33,949 nucleotides of DNA from Salipiger bermudensis HTCC2601 (GCF_000153725.1 NZ_DS022276.1:2390538-2424486); one strand, 5' to 3'. Shown: positions 1-9,796, counted from the first letter of the stretch. A program made the numbers and translations. The notes: generated by a model from the letters alone, not told the origin.

Positions 1-2
1 TC

Positions 3-275
3 GCCGAGCGCACCTGGCAGGCCTATCGCCCGGGGGTGCCGATGACCGCCGAAGGCGCGATCTTCGCCGGAAGCGGGTTTGTCAGCGGCTGGCTTGCGGT
101 GGCGTTCCTGCTGTCCCTGCTGAGCCTGCCATTCCGCCGCAGGCCTCGCGGGAGAGGGCGGCGGGTCGAGCCGGTGCTGCACCGCCCCACCCAGGCACCG
201 CGCGGACACGGCCTTCGTGCCGTCAGGGGCGCTGCCCCTGCGCGCGCCGGGGCGCGCTTACCCCGGGATATTTAG
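3..275 (+). CDS. C-terminal part of a DUF2937-like membrane protein (partial)
   Basis: The frame is open from the window edge, so the true start lies upstream. The first readable residues (ERTWQAYRPGVP, then an EGAIFAGSGF stretch) resemble the C-terminal end of DUF2937-type roseobacter membrane proteins as I remember them. One hydrophobic segment follows (FVSGWLAVAFLLSLLSLPF), then a basic cluster. The last roughly 17 to 45 residues are Arg/Ala/Gly/Pro-rich, and the final part (from about 225) is encoded by the dispersed repeat described below, so the tail may be an artefact of a lost stop or a frameshift. The gene converges on glmM. The family call is tentative. Confidence 0.45.
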   Translation, partial: AERTWQAYRPGVPMTAEGAIFAGSGFVSGWLAVAFLLSLLSLPFRRRPRGRGRRVEPVLHRPTQAPRGHGLRAVRGAAPARAGARLPRDI

Positions 276-350
276 AGCCAGAAGAAGACAGGGGCGTCTT
301 CCCGGCTTCTTCTGGCCAAAAAATATCCCCGCCGGAGGCTGCCGGCGGGG
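225..350. repeat. Dispersed modular hairpin repeat, copy 1
   Basis: In order: hairpin A (aggggc-gct-gcccct, 225-239), hairpin B (gcgcgc pairs at 242-247 and 252-257), box C with an A/T run (ccccgggatattt, 260-272), and an agaagacag arm near 281-289. Then an inverted arm (cttcttctgg, aaaaaatat, ccccgccggaggc) to about 339. The right end also forms a ccccgccgg/ccggcgggg stem (327-335 and 342-350). Copies 2 and 3 share this order. It lies between convergent genes, so a bidirectional terminator role is plausible. Confidence 0.75.
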
Positions 351-445
351 GACGCTCTTGTTTCGCCGGAGGGATGCGTCATGCTCGAGCCGCGATCAGG
401 AAACCTGTGTGCGCTTGCGCACGCCGCTTGATGAGAGGGGGCGGA

Positions 446-1789
446 TCAGACCGCGGCCTTGACCTCGGCGACGATGCCTTCGACCACCCGGCTCAGCAGC
501 GCCTCGTCCTCGCATTCCGCCATCACCCGGATCAGCGGCTCGGTGCCGGATTTGCGGATCAGCAGCCGGCCTTTGCCCGACAGCGTCGCCTCGGCCTCGG
601 CGATGGCGCCCTGCACGCGGGCCGCCTCGAGCGGCGTCTGGCCGGCGGCGAAACGGACATTCTGCAGCAGTTGCGGCACCGGCTCGAAGCGGCGCGCCAG
701 GCGCGAGGCGGGCTGGCCGGTGCGCACCATCTCGGCGAGGAACTGCATCCCCGCCATCAGCCCGTCGCCTGTGGTGGCGTAATCGGTCATCACGATATGG
801 CCGGATTGCTCGCCGCCGAGGTTCCAGCCCTTCGCGCGCATCGCCTCGACCACGTAGCGGTCGCCCACCTTGGTGCGCTCGAGCCGCAGGCCGCGGCCGG
901 TCAGGAAGCGCTCGAGCCCGAGATTCGACATCACCGTGGCCACCAGCGTGCCATCGACAAGCCGGTCTTCCTCGGCCCAGCGGGCCGCCATCAGCGCCAT
1001 GATCTGGTCGCCGTCGGCAATGGTGCCGGTCTCGTCGATCAGCAGGATCCTGTCGGCATCGCCGTCAAGGCAGATGCCCACGTCGGCGCCGTGCGCCACG
1101 ACCGCTTCGGCCGCGGCCTGAGGCTTGGTCGAGCCGCAATTGTCATTGATGTTCAGCCCGTTCGGAGAGGTGCCGAGCGGGATCACGTCGGCGCCGAGCT
1201 CCCAGAGCACCTCGGGCGCGGTCTTGTAGGCGGCGCCATTGGCGCAGTCGACCACCACCTTCATGCCGTCGAGCCGCATGCCGTGGGGCAGGGTGCCCTT
1301 GAGCCGCTCCTGATAGCGGAAGCGGCCATCGTCGATGCGCTTGGCACGGCCGATATTGCCGGCCTGTGCCGGGGCCACGCCGGCCTCGACCAGCGCCTCG
1401 ATCTCGGCCTCGGCCTCGTCGGAGAGCTTGAAGCCGTCTGGGCCGAAGAACTTGATGCCGTTGTCATCCGCCGGGTTGTGGCTGGCCGAGATCATGATGC
1501 CGAGATCGGCGCGCATGGACGGCGTCAAAAGCCCCACCGCCGGGGTCGGGACCGGGCCCAGCAGCAGCACGTTCATGCCGGTCGAGGTGAGGCCCGCGGT
1601 CAGGGCGTTCTCGAACATGTAGCCCGAGAGCCGCGTGTCCTTGCCGATCACCACCCGGTGCACCCCGCCCTGTTCGCGGCGGAAATAGCGCCCTGCGGCG
1701 GCGCCGATCATCAGCGCCATCTCGGCGGTCATCGGGAAGGTGTTGGCGGTGCCGCGCACCCCGTCGGTTCCGAATAGCTTACGCGTCAT
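446..1789 (-). CDS. glmM: Phosphoglucosamine mutase GlmM
   Basis: Interconverts glucosamine-6-phosphate and glucosamine-1-phosphate in the cytoplasm, on the route to UDP-GlcNAc for peptidoglycan and LPS. The 447-residue product matches the usual length of about 445. Seen: N-terminal [10 protein letters not shown]; the phosphoserine loop [12 protein letters not shown] with the catalytic Ser at about residue 103; the Mg-binding loop DGDADR at about 242-247; the sugar-binding GGEQSGH; and the C-terminal phosphate-binding [12 protein letters not shown]. The frame is open to 2002, but MTRKLFG at 1789 is the family start and has AGGGAG upstream. The start overlaps the folP end by 11 bp, indicating translational coupling in folB-folP-glmM. 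Confidence 0.97.
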   Translation of the reverse strand: MTRKLFGTDGVRGTANTFPMTAEMALMIGAAAGRYFRREQGGVHRVVIGKDTRLSGYMFENALTAGLTSTGMNVLLLGPVPTPAVGLLTPSMRADLGIMISASHNPADDNGIKFFGPDGFKLSDEAEAEIEALVEAGVAPAQAGNIGRAKRIDDGRFRYQERLKGTLPHGMRLDGMKVVVDCANGAAYKTAPEVLWELGADVIPLGTSPNGLNINDNCGSTKPQAAAEAVVAHGADVGICLDGDADRILLIDETGTIADGDQIMALMAARWAEEDRLVDGTLVATVMSNLGLERFLTGRGLRLERTKVGDRYVVEAMRAKGWNLGGEQSGHIVMTDYATTGDGLMAGMQFLAEMVRTGQPASRLARRFEPVPQLLQNVRFAAGQTPLEAARVQGAIAEAEATLSGKGRLLIRKSGTEPLIRVMAECEDEALLSRVVEGIVAEVKAAV

Positions 1790-2789
1790 GGCCTGCTCCC
1801 TGTTCGACTGCCTGCCACAGCGCGATGGCCTGGCGAGTTTCCGCGACATCGTGGACCCGGAAGATCTGCACCCCCTGCGCGATCCCGGCGAGCGCCACGG
1901 CGATCGAGCCGGGCGCGCGTTTTTTCGGATCGGGCGCGTCGCCGATGCGGCCGACGAAACCCTTGCGCGACACGCCCAGCAGGATCGGGCAGCCGAGCCC
2001 ATGGAACAGGGCCAGCCCGTTCAGCAGCGCGAGGTTGTGCGCCTGCGTCTTTCCGAAGCCGATGCCCGGATCGACCACGATCTTGTCGCGCGAGAGCCCC
2101 TTGGCCTCGAGCATCTCGACCTGTTCCTCGAGGAAATCGTAGACGTCGAGCAGCACGTCGTCGTAGCGCGGCGCGTCCTGCATGGTCTGCGGATCGCCTT
2201 GGCTGTGCATGATGCAGACCGGCAGGGCGTTCTCGACGCAGAAATCGGCCAGAGCGGGGTCATGGGTGAGCCCCGAGACGTCGTTGACCAGTGCCGCGCC
2301 GGCGCGGATCGCCGCCTTCGCCACCGCCATCTTGCGGGTGTCGATCGAGATCGGCACGCCGGCCAGCGCCCGGATCACCGGCTCGGTGCGCGAAATCTCC
2401 TCCCCCGGGGCCACGTCTTCGGCGCCGGGGCGGGTGCTCTCGCCGCCGATGTCCAGAAGGTCGGCGCCGTCGGTCATCAGCCGCCGCCCGCGCAGCGCGG
2501 CCTCGGTGCTGGAGCCGTCGAGCCCGCCATCGGAGAAGCTGTCGGGCGTGACGTTGAGGATCGCCATGATCTGCGGCTGGCGCATGTCGAGCCCGAGAAG
2601 CGGCGCGCGCGGCGTGGTCAGGCGGGCCAGAGCGGCCTCCGGGATCTCGGAGGCGTGGATCCGCGTGACGCTGCCGTCGCGGCGATGCCGGGCGACATGG
2701 GAGAACCAGCGCGGGCCGCCGGCCAGCGGCAGGGCATCCTTGGGGCGGGGGGCGTCGGAGCGGACGAGGGGGCGGTAATAATCTCGCAT
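1779..2789 (-). CDS. folP: Dihydropteroate synthase FolP
   Basis: Condenses 7,8-dihydropterin pyrophosphate with p-aminobenzoate to give dihydropteroate (folate pathway; the sulfonamide target). 336 residues. The TIM-barrel signatures are [11 protein letters not shown] at 79-89, [10 protein letters not shown] near 113, a VNDVSG segment and DPGIGFGK. An N-terminal stretch of about 70 residues precedes the first signature, making it longer than the E. coli enzyme (about 282 residues); I believe this is common in alphaproteobacteria. It lies 56 bp downstream of folB and overlaps glmM by 11 bp, so the three are probably one transcript. Confidence 0.96.
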   Translation of the reverse strand: MRDYYRPLVRSDAPRPKDALPLAGGPRWFSHVARHRRDGSVTRIHASEIPEAALARLTTPRAPLLGLDMRQPQIMAILNVTPDSFSDGGLDGSSTEAALRGRRLMTDGADLLDIGGESTRPGAEDVAPGEEISRTEPVIRALAGVPISIDTRKMAVAKAAIRAGAALVNDVSGLTHDPALADFCVENALPVCIMHSQGDPQTMQDAPRYDDVLLDVYDFLEEQVEMLEAKGLSRDKIVVDPGIGFGKTQAHNLALLNGLALFHGLGCPILLGVSRKGFVGRIGDAPDPKKRAPGSIAVALAGIAQGVQIFRVHDVAETRQAIALWQAVEQGAGHDA

Positions 2790-2845
2790 GACCGGGTTGT
2801 GACGCCGCGCGCCGGGATTGGCAAGCAGCGGCGTCGCCGGCTGTT

Positions 2846-3757
2846 TCAGACTGTGACAGCGCGCGCCGGGACGGTGACGTCCTCGGGCAGGGATTCGCCG
2901 ATCACCACCAGCTCGGAGGCTTCCATGTGCTCGGCGAACCAGCCCGCCAGCGCCACCGAGTCGCGTGGCCGCGAGGCCGGGCCTTGGGTGGCGTCGAGCA
3001 CGATCTTGGAGGGCGCCCAGACGCAGATCTGGCCATTCTTCATCGCCCAGTCGAGCTCGGTGCGGGTCGAGACCACCTTGCAGCGCGGATCGCGCGCCGC
3101 CAGCATCCAGCCGTTCTGCTCGATGGCGAGCAGATCGACGCGGCGCTGCGCCAGAGGGTGGCCCGCCTGCGGTCGGTCCAGATCCGGCAGCCCGACGCAG
3201 AGGATCAGCGGGGCCGTCTCGGCGGCGAAGCCGTCGATCCAGCCGACGAGCGCGTCCGAGGCGATGGCGGCATTCGAAAGATAGACGATGCGCGGATGCG
3301 GGCGGGGCTGTGCCACCTCGTTGAGGTGGGCACCGAAATCGCGCTTCGTGCGGACGATCTCGACCCCGAGCGCGCCGGGGCCGCGGTCGAGCTTCTCGAT
3401 GCGGACGAAGGCGCGCATGGCCTGCGGCTCGAGCAGGATGCGCTCGGCGATGCGCTCGGCGAGCGTTTCCAGCAGGTTGAGACGCTCGGCCTCGAGCTCG
3501 GTGCTGATCGCCTCGGTGACGCGGTCGTAACTCAGGATGCGGTCGACATCGTCATCGAGCGGCCCGCCCGAGGGCGTGACCTCGACCACCACGTCGAAGC
3601 GGATGCGCTGGGTGTGGCCGCGCTCGGCCTGAAAGGCGCCAATCTCGACCTCGCGCACATGCTCGCGCAGCGAGATGCGGTCGCGCGGCGCCTCGCCCTC
3701 GGTGGCGATGGCGCGCTCGGAGGGGTGCGCAAAGGCAAGGCGGATTTCGTCGGCCAT
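2846..3757 (-). CDS. folB: Dihydroneopterin aldolase FolB with an amino-acid-kinase-like C-terminal domain
   Basis: FolB cleaves 7,8-dihydroneopterin to 6-hydroxymethyl-dihydropterin. The aldolase domain occupies about residues 25-137: GAFQAERGHTQ (Glu45), LSYDRV (Tyr78), LLETLAERIA (Glu97) and VRIEKLDRGPGALGVEI (Lys122), matching the usual Glu/Tyr/Lys active site. The protein is 303 residues, against about 120 for typical FolB. Residues about 155-292 resemble the C-terminal half of MfnE-like amino-acid kinases (a GHPLAQRRVDLLAIEQNG stretch, then ICVWAPSKIVL, then RPRDSVALAGWFAEHMEAS), without the glycine-rich nucleotide loop. MADEI at 3757 was chosen because GAGGG lies 6 nt upstream; a start at 3772 adds five residues. 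First gene of folB-folP-glmM. Confidence 0.9.
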   Translation of the reverse strand: MADEIRLAFAHPSERAIATEGEAPRDRISLREHVREVEIGAFQAERGHTQRIRFDVVVEVTPSGGPLDDDVDRILSYDRVTEAISTELEAERLNLLETLAERIAERILLEPQAMRAFVRIEKLDRGPGALGVEIVRTKRDFGAHLNEVAQPRPHPRIVYLSNAAIASDALVGWIDGFAAETAPLILCVGLPDLDRPQAGHPLAQRRVDLLAIEQNGWMLAARDPRCKVVSTRTELDWAMKNGQICVWAPSKIVLDATQGPASRPRDSVALAGWFAEHMEASELVVIGESLPEDVTVPARAVTV

Positions 3758-3907
3758 GAGGGGCCCTCGCATGTGGTCTTCAGGGGGCCGCCGCAGCACT
3801 TCTCTCGCGAGAGGGTTACAGGAGGCGCGATCCCCTCCTGAAGGGGAGGGCCGGGCGGGTTGCCCGATATCCTATCGCAGCGAATGGCCGGGCGCGAGGG
3901 CCGGAAA

Positions 3908-3924
3908 GCGGCGCTTTGCGCCGC
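3908..3924 (-). terminator. Possible terminator hairpin after the cell-wall hydrolase gene
   Basis: A 7-bp GC stem (gcggcgc/gcgccgc) with a 3-nt loop begins 7 bp past the stop of the minus-strand hydrolase gene. On that strand it is followed only by a short TTTC, so it is a weak intrinsic-terminator candidate. Confidence 0.4.
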
Positions 3925-3931
3925 GCCCGCG

Positions 3932-4561
3932 TCAGTTGCTGCTGATGCGGTAATCCGGGCGGTAGAACTGGTGCACGCCGATCGCGGCGGTCTGGTTGAA
4001 CTTGCGCGACCAGGACGGGTTCACCGCGGTGGTGTGGTAGTAGGTCGCGCCGCCGGTCAGTGCGCGCGGGGCGCCCGAGAGCATGATCTTGGCAACCTTG
4101 CCGACGCGCTCCCAGGCGCGGGGCTCGTTGATGTGCTCGGGGTTGCCGTCGCAGGTATAGGTGAACTGGCAGGCGTATTTCCGGCCGGTGCCCTGGCGGA
4201 TCACGCTACAGACCGAATCCGGGAACTTTGCGCTGTCGACGCGGTTGAGAATGACCTCGGCCACGGCAAACTGGCCTTTCACGGTCTCGCCGCGAGCCTC
4301 GAAGTACAGCGCCTCGGCAAGGCACTCCCACTGGGCGCCGCCGCTGGCCTTGGGCTGGCTTTCGAGCCACGTGCGGTCGTAGGAAAATCCGCCCGGACGC
4401 GTTTCGGGCGAGACTAGCGCGTTGAAATGTGCTTTGGTCGCGGTATTGAGCCCGCGCTGTTCGAGCTTCACCAGACGGCGGATATTGTCCTGCTTCACTT
4501 CGGCAGCAAGCGGAGCGGCCGTCGCCAGCAGCGCCAGCGCGGTAAACATAGCCTTGATCAT
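3932..4561 (-). CDS. Exported SleB-type cell wall hydrolase
   Basis: 209 residues. An N-terminal signal peptide (MIKAMFTALALLATAAPLAAE) implies export to the periplasm. The mature part matches the SleB/Hydrolase_2 family: ECLAEALYFEARGE, whose second Glu is the presumed catalytic residue, then VAEVILNRVDS, SVCSVIRQG, CQFTYTCDGN, GATYYHT and a C-terminal IGVHQFYRP. Family members act on peptidoglycan as lytic transglycosylase or amidase; which one is not clear from sequence. The RBS is agaggga just before the ATG. It is the last gene of the minus-strand run starting at glyQ, with 171 bp separating it from the PPDK-like gene, so it may have its own promoter. Confidence 0.88.
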   Translation of the reverse strand: MIKAMFTALALLATAAPLAAEVKQDNIRRLVKLEQRGLNTATKAHFNALVSPETRPGGFSYDRTWLESQPKASGGAQWECLAEALYFEARGETVKGQFAVAEVILNRVDSAKFPDSVCSVIRQGTGRKYACQFTYTCDGNPEHINEPRAWERVGKVAKIMLSGAPRALTGGATYYHTTAVNPSWSRKFNQTAAIGVHQFYRPDYRISSN

Positions 4562-4732
4562 CTGTCCCTCTTTACGTCACGTCCCAGGTGGCGATTTCCC
4601 CAAAATCGCTCAAAATCGCGGCGTAATTAGTAAAATTGTTCCGAGCGGTCCAGCGCCCGGGACCGAAATGGGCGGATTCCGGCCCAAATACATCGTTAAG
4701 TTTACATATGTTGTGGCGCGGCAGCTGCGCGC

Positions 4733-7318
4733 CTACCCGATCTTGTCTCTAATTGCGAGTTGAGCGGCTGCTAGCCGTGCAACCGGAACGCGAAACGGGG
4801 AGCAACTCACGTAGTCGATGCCCGCGTTTCGGCAGAAGGCAATCGATTCGGGGTTGCCGCCATGCTCGCCGCAGACCGACAACATGACGCCGCCATTGCC
4901 CTTGCGCCCGCGTTCCACGCCCACCCGGATCAGTTCGCCGACGCCCTCGGCGTCGAGCCGGTGGAACGGATCTTCTGGGAACACGCCTTGCTGCACATAA
5001 TGCGACATGAAGCGTCCGGCATCGTCGCGCGAGAGGCCGTAAGTCATCTGCGTGAGGTCGTTGGTGCCGAAGCTGAGGAAATGCGCGTGCTGGGCGATCT
5101 CGTCGGCACGCAGGCAGGCGCGCGGGGTCTCGACCATGACGCCGAGAGAATAGTCGAAATCGCGGCCGCGCTCGTTGCGCACCGCCGCCGCCACTGCGTC
5201 GATGCGGTTGCGCACCAGCTCGACCTCGCGGCAGGCCGAGACCAGGGGCAGCATGATCTCGGGCACCACCGGCGCGCCCTCCTTGGAGGCCTCGAGCGTC
5301 GCCTCGAAGATGGCCCGGGCCTGCATATCGTAGATCTCGGGCACCGCGATGCCGAGCCGCACGCCGCGCATCCCGAGCATGGGGTTGTATTCGCCCATGC
5401 TCTCGACCCGGCGGGTCACGTCCGAGACCGGCAGGTCGAGCGCCTCGGCCAGATCGCGCAGACCGGCGCGGTCGGAGGGCAGGAACTCGTGCAGCGGCGG
5501 ATCGAAGAGGCGGATGCAGACCGGCATCCCCTCCATGATGCGGAACAGTTCGATGAAATCGGCGCGCTGCATCGGCAGCAGCCGGGCGAGGGCGGTCTTC
5601 CGGTCGTCGGGGCTGTCGGCGAAGATCATCTCGCGCATCGGTGTGATGCGCTCGGCCTCGAAGAACATGTGCTCGGTGCGGCACAGCCCGATACCCTGCG
5701 CCGCGAAATTGCGCGCCGTGGTGGCGTCGGCCGGGGTGTCGGCATTGGCGCGGATGCCGATGTCGCGCTCGGCATCGGCCCAGGACATGAAGACGTGGAA
5801 GGTCTCGTCGAGCGCCGCCTCGATCATCTTCGGCGCACCGGCAAGCACCTGGCCCGAGCTGCCGTCGACGGTGAGGGTGTCGCCCTCGCGGAAGCGGCGG
5901 CCATCCTCGGCCAGCAGCGTCTTGTCGTTGAGGCGGAAGCCCATGCGCGCCGCGCCCACGACGCAGGGCAGGCCGAGGCCGCGGCCGATCACCGCCGCGT
6001 GGCTGGTCATGCCGCCGCGTTCGGTCAGCACCGCCACAGCGGCGTGCATGCCGCGCACGTCCTCTGGCGAGGTCTCGCGCCGGACGAGGATGCAGGGCTC
6101 GCCGCGCGCCGCGCTGGCCTGCGCCTCGGAGGAGGAGAACACGATCTTGCCGGTCGCCGCCCCGGGAGAGGCCGCCACGCCGCGCCCGATGGCGTCGCGC
6201 TCGGCCTCGGGGTCGATCTGCCGGTGCAGCAGCTCGGACAGGCCACGCGGTTCGACCCGCATCAGCGCTTCCTGTTGCGAGATGATGCCGTCATTGGCCA
6301 GCCGCACCGCGATCTGCAGCGCCGCGCGCGAGCTGCGCTTGACCCGTATGGCGTCGAGGATGTGCACCGCGCCATTTTCGAGCGTGAACTCGATCTGCAT
6401 CTCTACCCGCAGCTTGCAGCGCACCAGCGCGGCGTAGTCCTTCAGCGTCTCGAAGGCCCCGGGCGCCAGCTCTTCCAGCGAGGGGCCGCGCGGATCGCGC
6501 TCGAGATAGAGCGAGCTCTGCTCGCACTGCAGCGCCTCGCGGCCCTGGCTCTGGCTCATGTAACGGCCGGTGATCTGCGGCTGCCCGGTCTCGGAATTGA
6601 CCAGCTGCAGCACGCCCGAGCCGCATTCGCCCATGCCGAGCCCCAGCGCCATCTCTTGCACGATGAGCCCCAGCCCGGCATCGACCGGCGCGCCCTTGGC
6701 CTGTCGCAGCAGCCGCGCGGTGGTGCCCTCCCAGGCGCGCGCCATCGAGCGCAGCACCTCGGCCAGCTGCACGGCGGGATCCTGCGGGAAGGGCTCCTCG
6801 GCCTCATCCTCGTAGCAGCGCAGCACGTCGCTCAGGCCTTCCTCGCCGGGGCTGTCGATCTCTTCGAAGACATCCGGATCGAGCCTCGCCACGTGGATGG
6901 CATAGGCCGTGACGAAGCGTTTGTAGAGATCCGAGGCAAGCTCGGGGCCCATGCGCTCGGAATACTCGACGAAGGCGGCGTCGTTCATGCCGATATTGAG
7001 CACCGAGCCGGGCCCGCCCCAATCGGGATCCTCCGAGGAGGGGCGCACACAGAGCAGCGCGCCGGGGGCGAACTCGCCGAGAATCGCGACCACGTCGGGC
7101 ATTTCGCCCGCGGCGATGCGGTGCACGGTGTCGAAGCTCAGCGCCACGGTGCGCGGCACCGGCAGATCGAGCCGCACGAGCCGCTGCAGGCACTTGGCAC
7201 GCCCCCCGTGGCTCGGCGTCGAGATCGGCGCCGATGGGGTGATGAGCGTGACCCGCGGGTCCTGGTCCTGTCGCAGCGTGTCGGGCACGGGAGATCCTGT
7301 TTTTCCGCAGTGCAGCAT
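4733..7318 (-). CDS. PPDK-family PEP/pyruvate protein with degenerate ATP-grasp domain
   Basis: 861 residues (PPDK is about 880). Order: ATP-grasp-like region (about 37-350), phospho-His swivelling domain (about 370-490), PEP/pyruvate TIM barrel (about 510-861). The His loop GGMTSHAAVIGRGLGLPC is intact (His440), as are GIGLCRTEHMFF, FGTNDLTQMTYG, and VCGEHGGNP with the catalytic Cys at 816. The ATP-grasp part diverges: the family's DIEFT and LQTRNGKR motifs read QIEFT (307-312) and LDAIRVKR, which replaces the Asp, Gln and Arg remembered as D321, Q335 and R337 of the Clostridium symbiosum enzyme; the NAQGEDVVAG-type loop is SQSQGREALQ. Glu310 remains. The start is uncertain: no clear SD precedes the ATG. 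Many databases would call this ppdK; ATP-dependent dikinase activity is doubtful. Confidence 0.88.
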   Translation of the reverse strand: MLHCGKTGSPVPDTLRQDQDPRVTLITPSAPISTPSHGGRAKCLQRLVRLDLPVPRTVALSFDTVHRIAAGEMPDVVAILGEFAPGALLCVRPSSEDPDWGGPGSVLNIGMNDAAFVEYSERMGPELASDLYKRFVTAYAIHVARLDPDVFEEIDSPGEEGLSDVLRCYEDEAEEPFPQDPAVQLAEVLRSMARAWEGTTARLLRQAKGAPVDAGLGLIVQEMALGLGMGECGSGVLQLVNSETGQPQITGRYMSQSQGREALQCEQSSLYLERDPRGPSLEELAPGAFETLKDYAALVRCKLRVEMQIEFTLENGAVHILDAIRVKRSSRAALQIAVRLANDGIISQQEALMRVEPRGLSELLHRQIDPEAERDAIGRGVAASPGAATGKIVFSSSEAQASAARGEPCILVRRETSPEDVRGMHAAVAVLTERGGMTSHAAVIGRGLGLPCVVGAARMGFRLNDKTLLAEDGRRFREGDTLTVDGSSGQVLAGAPKMIEAALDETFHVFMSWADAERDIGIRANADTPADATTARNFAAQGIGLCRTEHMFFEAERITPMREMIFADSPDDRKTALARLLPMQRADFIELFRIMEGMPVCIRLFDPPLHEFLPSDRAGLRDLAEALDLPVSDVTRRVESMGEYNPMLGMRGVRLGIAVPEIYDMQARAIFEATLEASKEGAPVVPEIMLPLVSACREVELVRNRIDAVAAAVRNERGRDFDYSLGVMVETPRACLRADEIAQHAHFLSFGTNDLTQMTYGLSRDDAGRFMSHYVQQGVFPEDPFHRLDAEGVGELIRVGVERGRKGNGGVMLSVCGEHGGNPESIAFCRNAGIDYVSCSPFRVPVARLAAAQLAIRDKIG

Positions 7319-7473
7319 AACCCGGATCAGGGCAACCGCACCATCACCTTTTCAGGAGTACGTAAGGTTAAGACGCTGCGCCAAAGATGCCACCGCCGGG
7401 CGGGCGCGTGCAAGAAATCTCGGCACGCGCGCCGCAAGTCTTTGGTGCGGAAGGGCTTTCGGGCAACGCCCGC

Positions 7474-9699
7474 TCAGCCCTCGAGGCGGTTCAGATCGGC
7501 CACCTGAAGGCAGCTTGTGCGGATGCGCGACAGCAGGTTGAGGCGGTTGCGGCGCACCACCGGGCTCTCGGAATTGACCTGCACCGCCTCGAAAAAGGCG
7601 TCGATCGGCGCGCGCAGACCGGCCATGGCGGTCATGGCAGCGGCGAAATCTTCCTTTTCCAGCGCGGGCTTGATCTCGGCATCGGCGGCATCGAGCGCGG
7701 CGAACAGCGCCTTTTCCTCGTCGACCTCGGCAAACTTGGGGTCGGCGCCGAAGCTGTACTCGACCCCGTCCTTGTCCTCGGCCTGGGTGAGGATGTTGTT
7801 GGCGCGCTTGAAGCCCTGGACGAGGTTTGCGCCGTCCTCGGTGCCCAGCACCTCGCCGAGCGCCGTGGCGCGGCGCACCACCTGAGCGAGGTCGTCATTG
7901 CCGGGCATCGCCAGCACTGCATCAATCACGTCATGCCGCACGCCTTCGCCCTTGAGGTGCACCTTGAGGCGGTCGTGGAAGAAGGCGAGCAGATCGTCGC
8001 TGAGATCGGGGCGGTGGTTGGTGACCTCTTTGACCCACTCGGCCGCGTCGCCCTCAATCTCGTCGATCACGGCCTTGACCGAGGAGCCGAAGACGCCGTG
8101 TTGCGCGATCTCGCGCAGCAGCGCATCGCGCAGCTCCTGCTGGTCGCTATCAACGCCGGCTTCGATCTTGTGGCGCAGGATCTGCGCGTCGAAGAGGCGG
8201 TCGAGATGCAGGCGCAGCCCATTGACCAGCACCAGCCGGATCACGCCAAGCGCGGCGCGGCGCAGCGCATAGGGGTCCTTGGAGCCGGTTGGTTTCTCGT
8301 CGATCGCCCAGAAGCCGGTCAGCGTGTCGAGCTTGTCGGCCAGCGCCACGGTGACCGAGACCGGCGCGGTGGGCACGGCGTCGGACGGCCCGAGCGGCGA
8401 GTAATGCTCCTCGCAGGCCACGGCGACCTCTGTCGGCAGGCCGGCGGCCTCGGCGTAATAACGGCCCATAAGCCCCTGAAGCTCGGGGAATTCATAGACC
8501 ATCTCCGAGCTCAGGTCGGCCTTGGCCACGCGCGCCGCCTGCTCGGCCAGCGCTGCGTCCGCGCCGACCATCGGTGCGATCTCGCGCGCCAGTGCCGCGA
8601 TGCGCTCGATGCGGTCGCGCTGCGAGCCAAGCTTGTTGTGGAAGGTCACGTTGCCGAGCCGCTCGGTCCAGGCTTCCAGGCCCTCGTTCTTTGCGACACG
8701 CAGATCGTTCTCCCAGAAGAACTTGGCGTCGGACAGCCGGGCCGAAAGCACCTTGTTGTTGCCTGCGAGGATGGTCGCGCCGTCATCCGGCGTTTCCACA
8801 TTTGCAACCGTGACAAAGCCTTCAATGCGGCTGGTGGCCGGATTCTTGACCGAAAAGAACTTCTGGTGCTCTTTCATCGAGGTCTGGAGCACTTCCGGCG
8901 GCAGCTCGAGGAACTGCGCGTCGATCTTGCCCATCAGCACCACCGGCCACTCGACCAGACCCGCCACCTCGGCCAGCAGCCCGCGGTCCTCGACCACTTC
9001 GAGGCCTTGGGCGAAGGCGCGGTTTGTCGCGTCATGCCAGATGGTTTCAGCGCGTTCCTCAGCCGAGAGGATGACCTTCGCGCGCTTCAGCCGGGTTTCG
9101 TAATCGGCAAAGGAGGTCACTTCGAAGGCGCCGTCGCCCATGAAGCGGTGGCCCTCGGTGGTCTGGCCCGCCTCGATGCCATCGATTTCCAAGGGCACGA
9201 CCGCGTCGCCGGCCTCGGAGCTCAGGACGCACATGATGCGGTGCAGCGGGCGGACCCAGCGCAACGTGCCTGCGCCCCAGCGCATCGACTTGGGCCAGGG
9301 GAAGTTGCGGATCGCCGCTTCGAGCACCTCGGCCACGATCTCGGCCGCCGGGCGGCCCGGCTTCTCGATCACCGCGTAGAGAAAGGTGCCCTTCTTGTCC
9401 TCGCGCGCTTCGCATTGCTCGCGGCTGACGCCGGCACCGCGCAGGAAGCCCTCGATGGCCTTCTCCGGCGCGTCGACCTTGGGGCCGCGGCGCTCTTCGC
9501 GGGTGGCGGGGGAGGCGTCGAGCAGACCGCTCACGGTGAGGGTCAGCCGGCGCGGCGTCGAGAAGGCCGCGGCGCCGGCATAGGTCAGACCGTTCTCCAC
9601 CAGACCGTCGGTGACGAGTTTCTTCAGATCCTCCGCGGCACGCGTCTGCATGCGGGCGGGGATTTCCTCGGAAAAGAGTTCGATCAGAAGGTCGGGCAT
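7474..9699 (-). CDS. glyS: Glycyl-tRNA synthetase beta subunit GlyS
   Basis: Beta subunit of the alpha2beta2 glycyl-tRNA synthetase; it binds tRNA and completes the enzyme with GlyQ. 741 residues, somewhat longer than E. coli GlyS (689). The N-terminus [18 protein letters not shown] is diagnostic, followed by [42 protein letters not shown] and the HD-type central region ([17 protein letters not shown], then [12 protein letters not shown]). A GGTGAG SD precedes the ATG. It lies downstream of glyQ on the same strand but is separated from it by two membrane-protein genes and repeat copy 2. Confidence 0.97.
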   Translation of the reverse strand: MPDLLIELFSEEIPARMQTRAAEDLKKLVTDGLVENGLTYAGAAAFSTPRRLTLTVSGLLDASPATREERRGPKVDAPEKAIEGFLRGAGVSREQCEAREDKKGTFLYAVIEKPGRPAAEIVAEVLEAAIRNFPWPKSMRWGAGTLRWVRPLHRIMCVLSSEAGDAVVPLEIDGIEAGQTTEGHRFMGDGAFEVTSFADYETRLKRAKVILSAEERAETIWHDATNRAFAQGLEVVEDRGLLAEVAGLVEWPVVLMGKIDAQFLELPPEVLQTSMKEHQKFFSVKNPATSRIEGFVTVANVETPDDGATILAGNNKVLSARLSDAKFFWENDLRVAKNEGLEAWTERLGNVTFHNKLGSQRDRIERIAALAREIAPMVGADAALAEQAARVAKADLSSEMVYEFPELQGLMGRYYAEAAGLPTEVAVACEEHYSPLGPSDAVPTAPVSVTVALADKLDTLTGFWAIDEKPTGSKDPYALRRAALGVIRLVLVNGLRLHLDRLFDAQILRHKIEAGVDSDQQELRDALLREIAQHGVFGSSVKAVIDEIEGDAAEWVKEVTNHRPDLSDDLLAFFHDRLKVHLKGEGVRHDVIDAVLAMPGNDDLAQVVRRATALGEVLGTEDGANLVQGFKRANNILTQAEDKDGVEYSFGADPKFAEVDEEKALFAALDAADAEIKPALEKEDFAAAMTAMAGLRAPIDAFFEAVQVNSESPVVRRNRLNLLSRIRTSCLQVADLNRLEG

Positions 9700-9763
9700 A
9701 GTCTCACCAAAGCATCCGCCCGCGCCGGGATCGGCACGGGCTGTTGTTCGCTTCGGTGGATAA

Positions 9764-9778
9764 CGGCCCCAAGGGCCG
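9764..9778 (-). terminator. Weak hairpin after the DUF1206 gene
   Basis: The cggccc-caa-gggccg stem lies between DUF1206 and glyS and is followed on the minus strand by TTATCC. It is short, and could give partial termination or simply be GC-rich noise. Confidence 0.3.
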
Positions 9779-9796
9779 AGGTCCAGCGGTTAGCCG

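Noticed and set aside
4862-7507. An 881-codon plus-strand open frame
   Set aside because: Antisense to the PPDK-like gene, His/Arg/Gln-rich composition, no SD or family motif; a GC-driven shadow. The same applies to the plus-strand frame over glyS (7387-9834).
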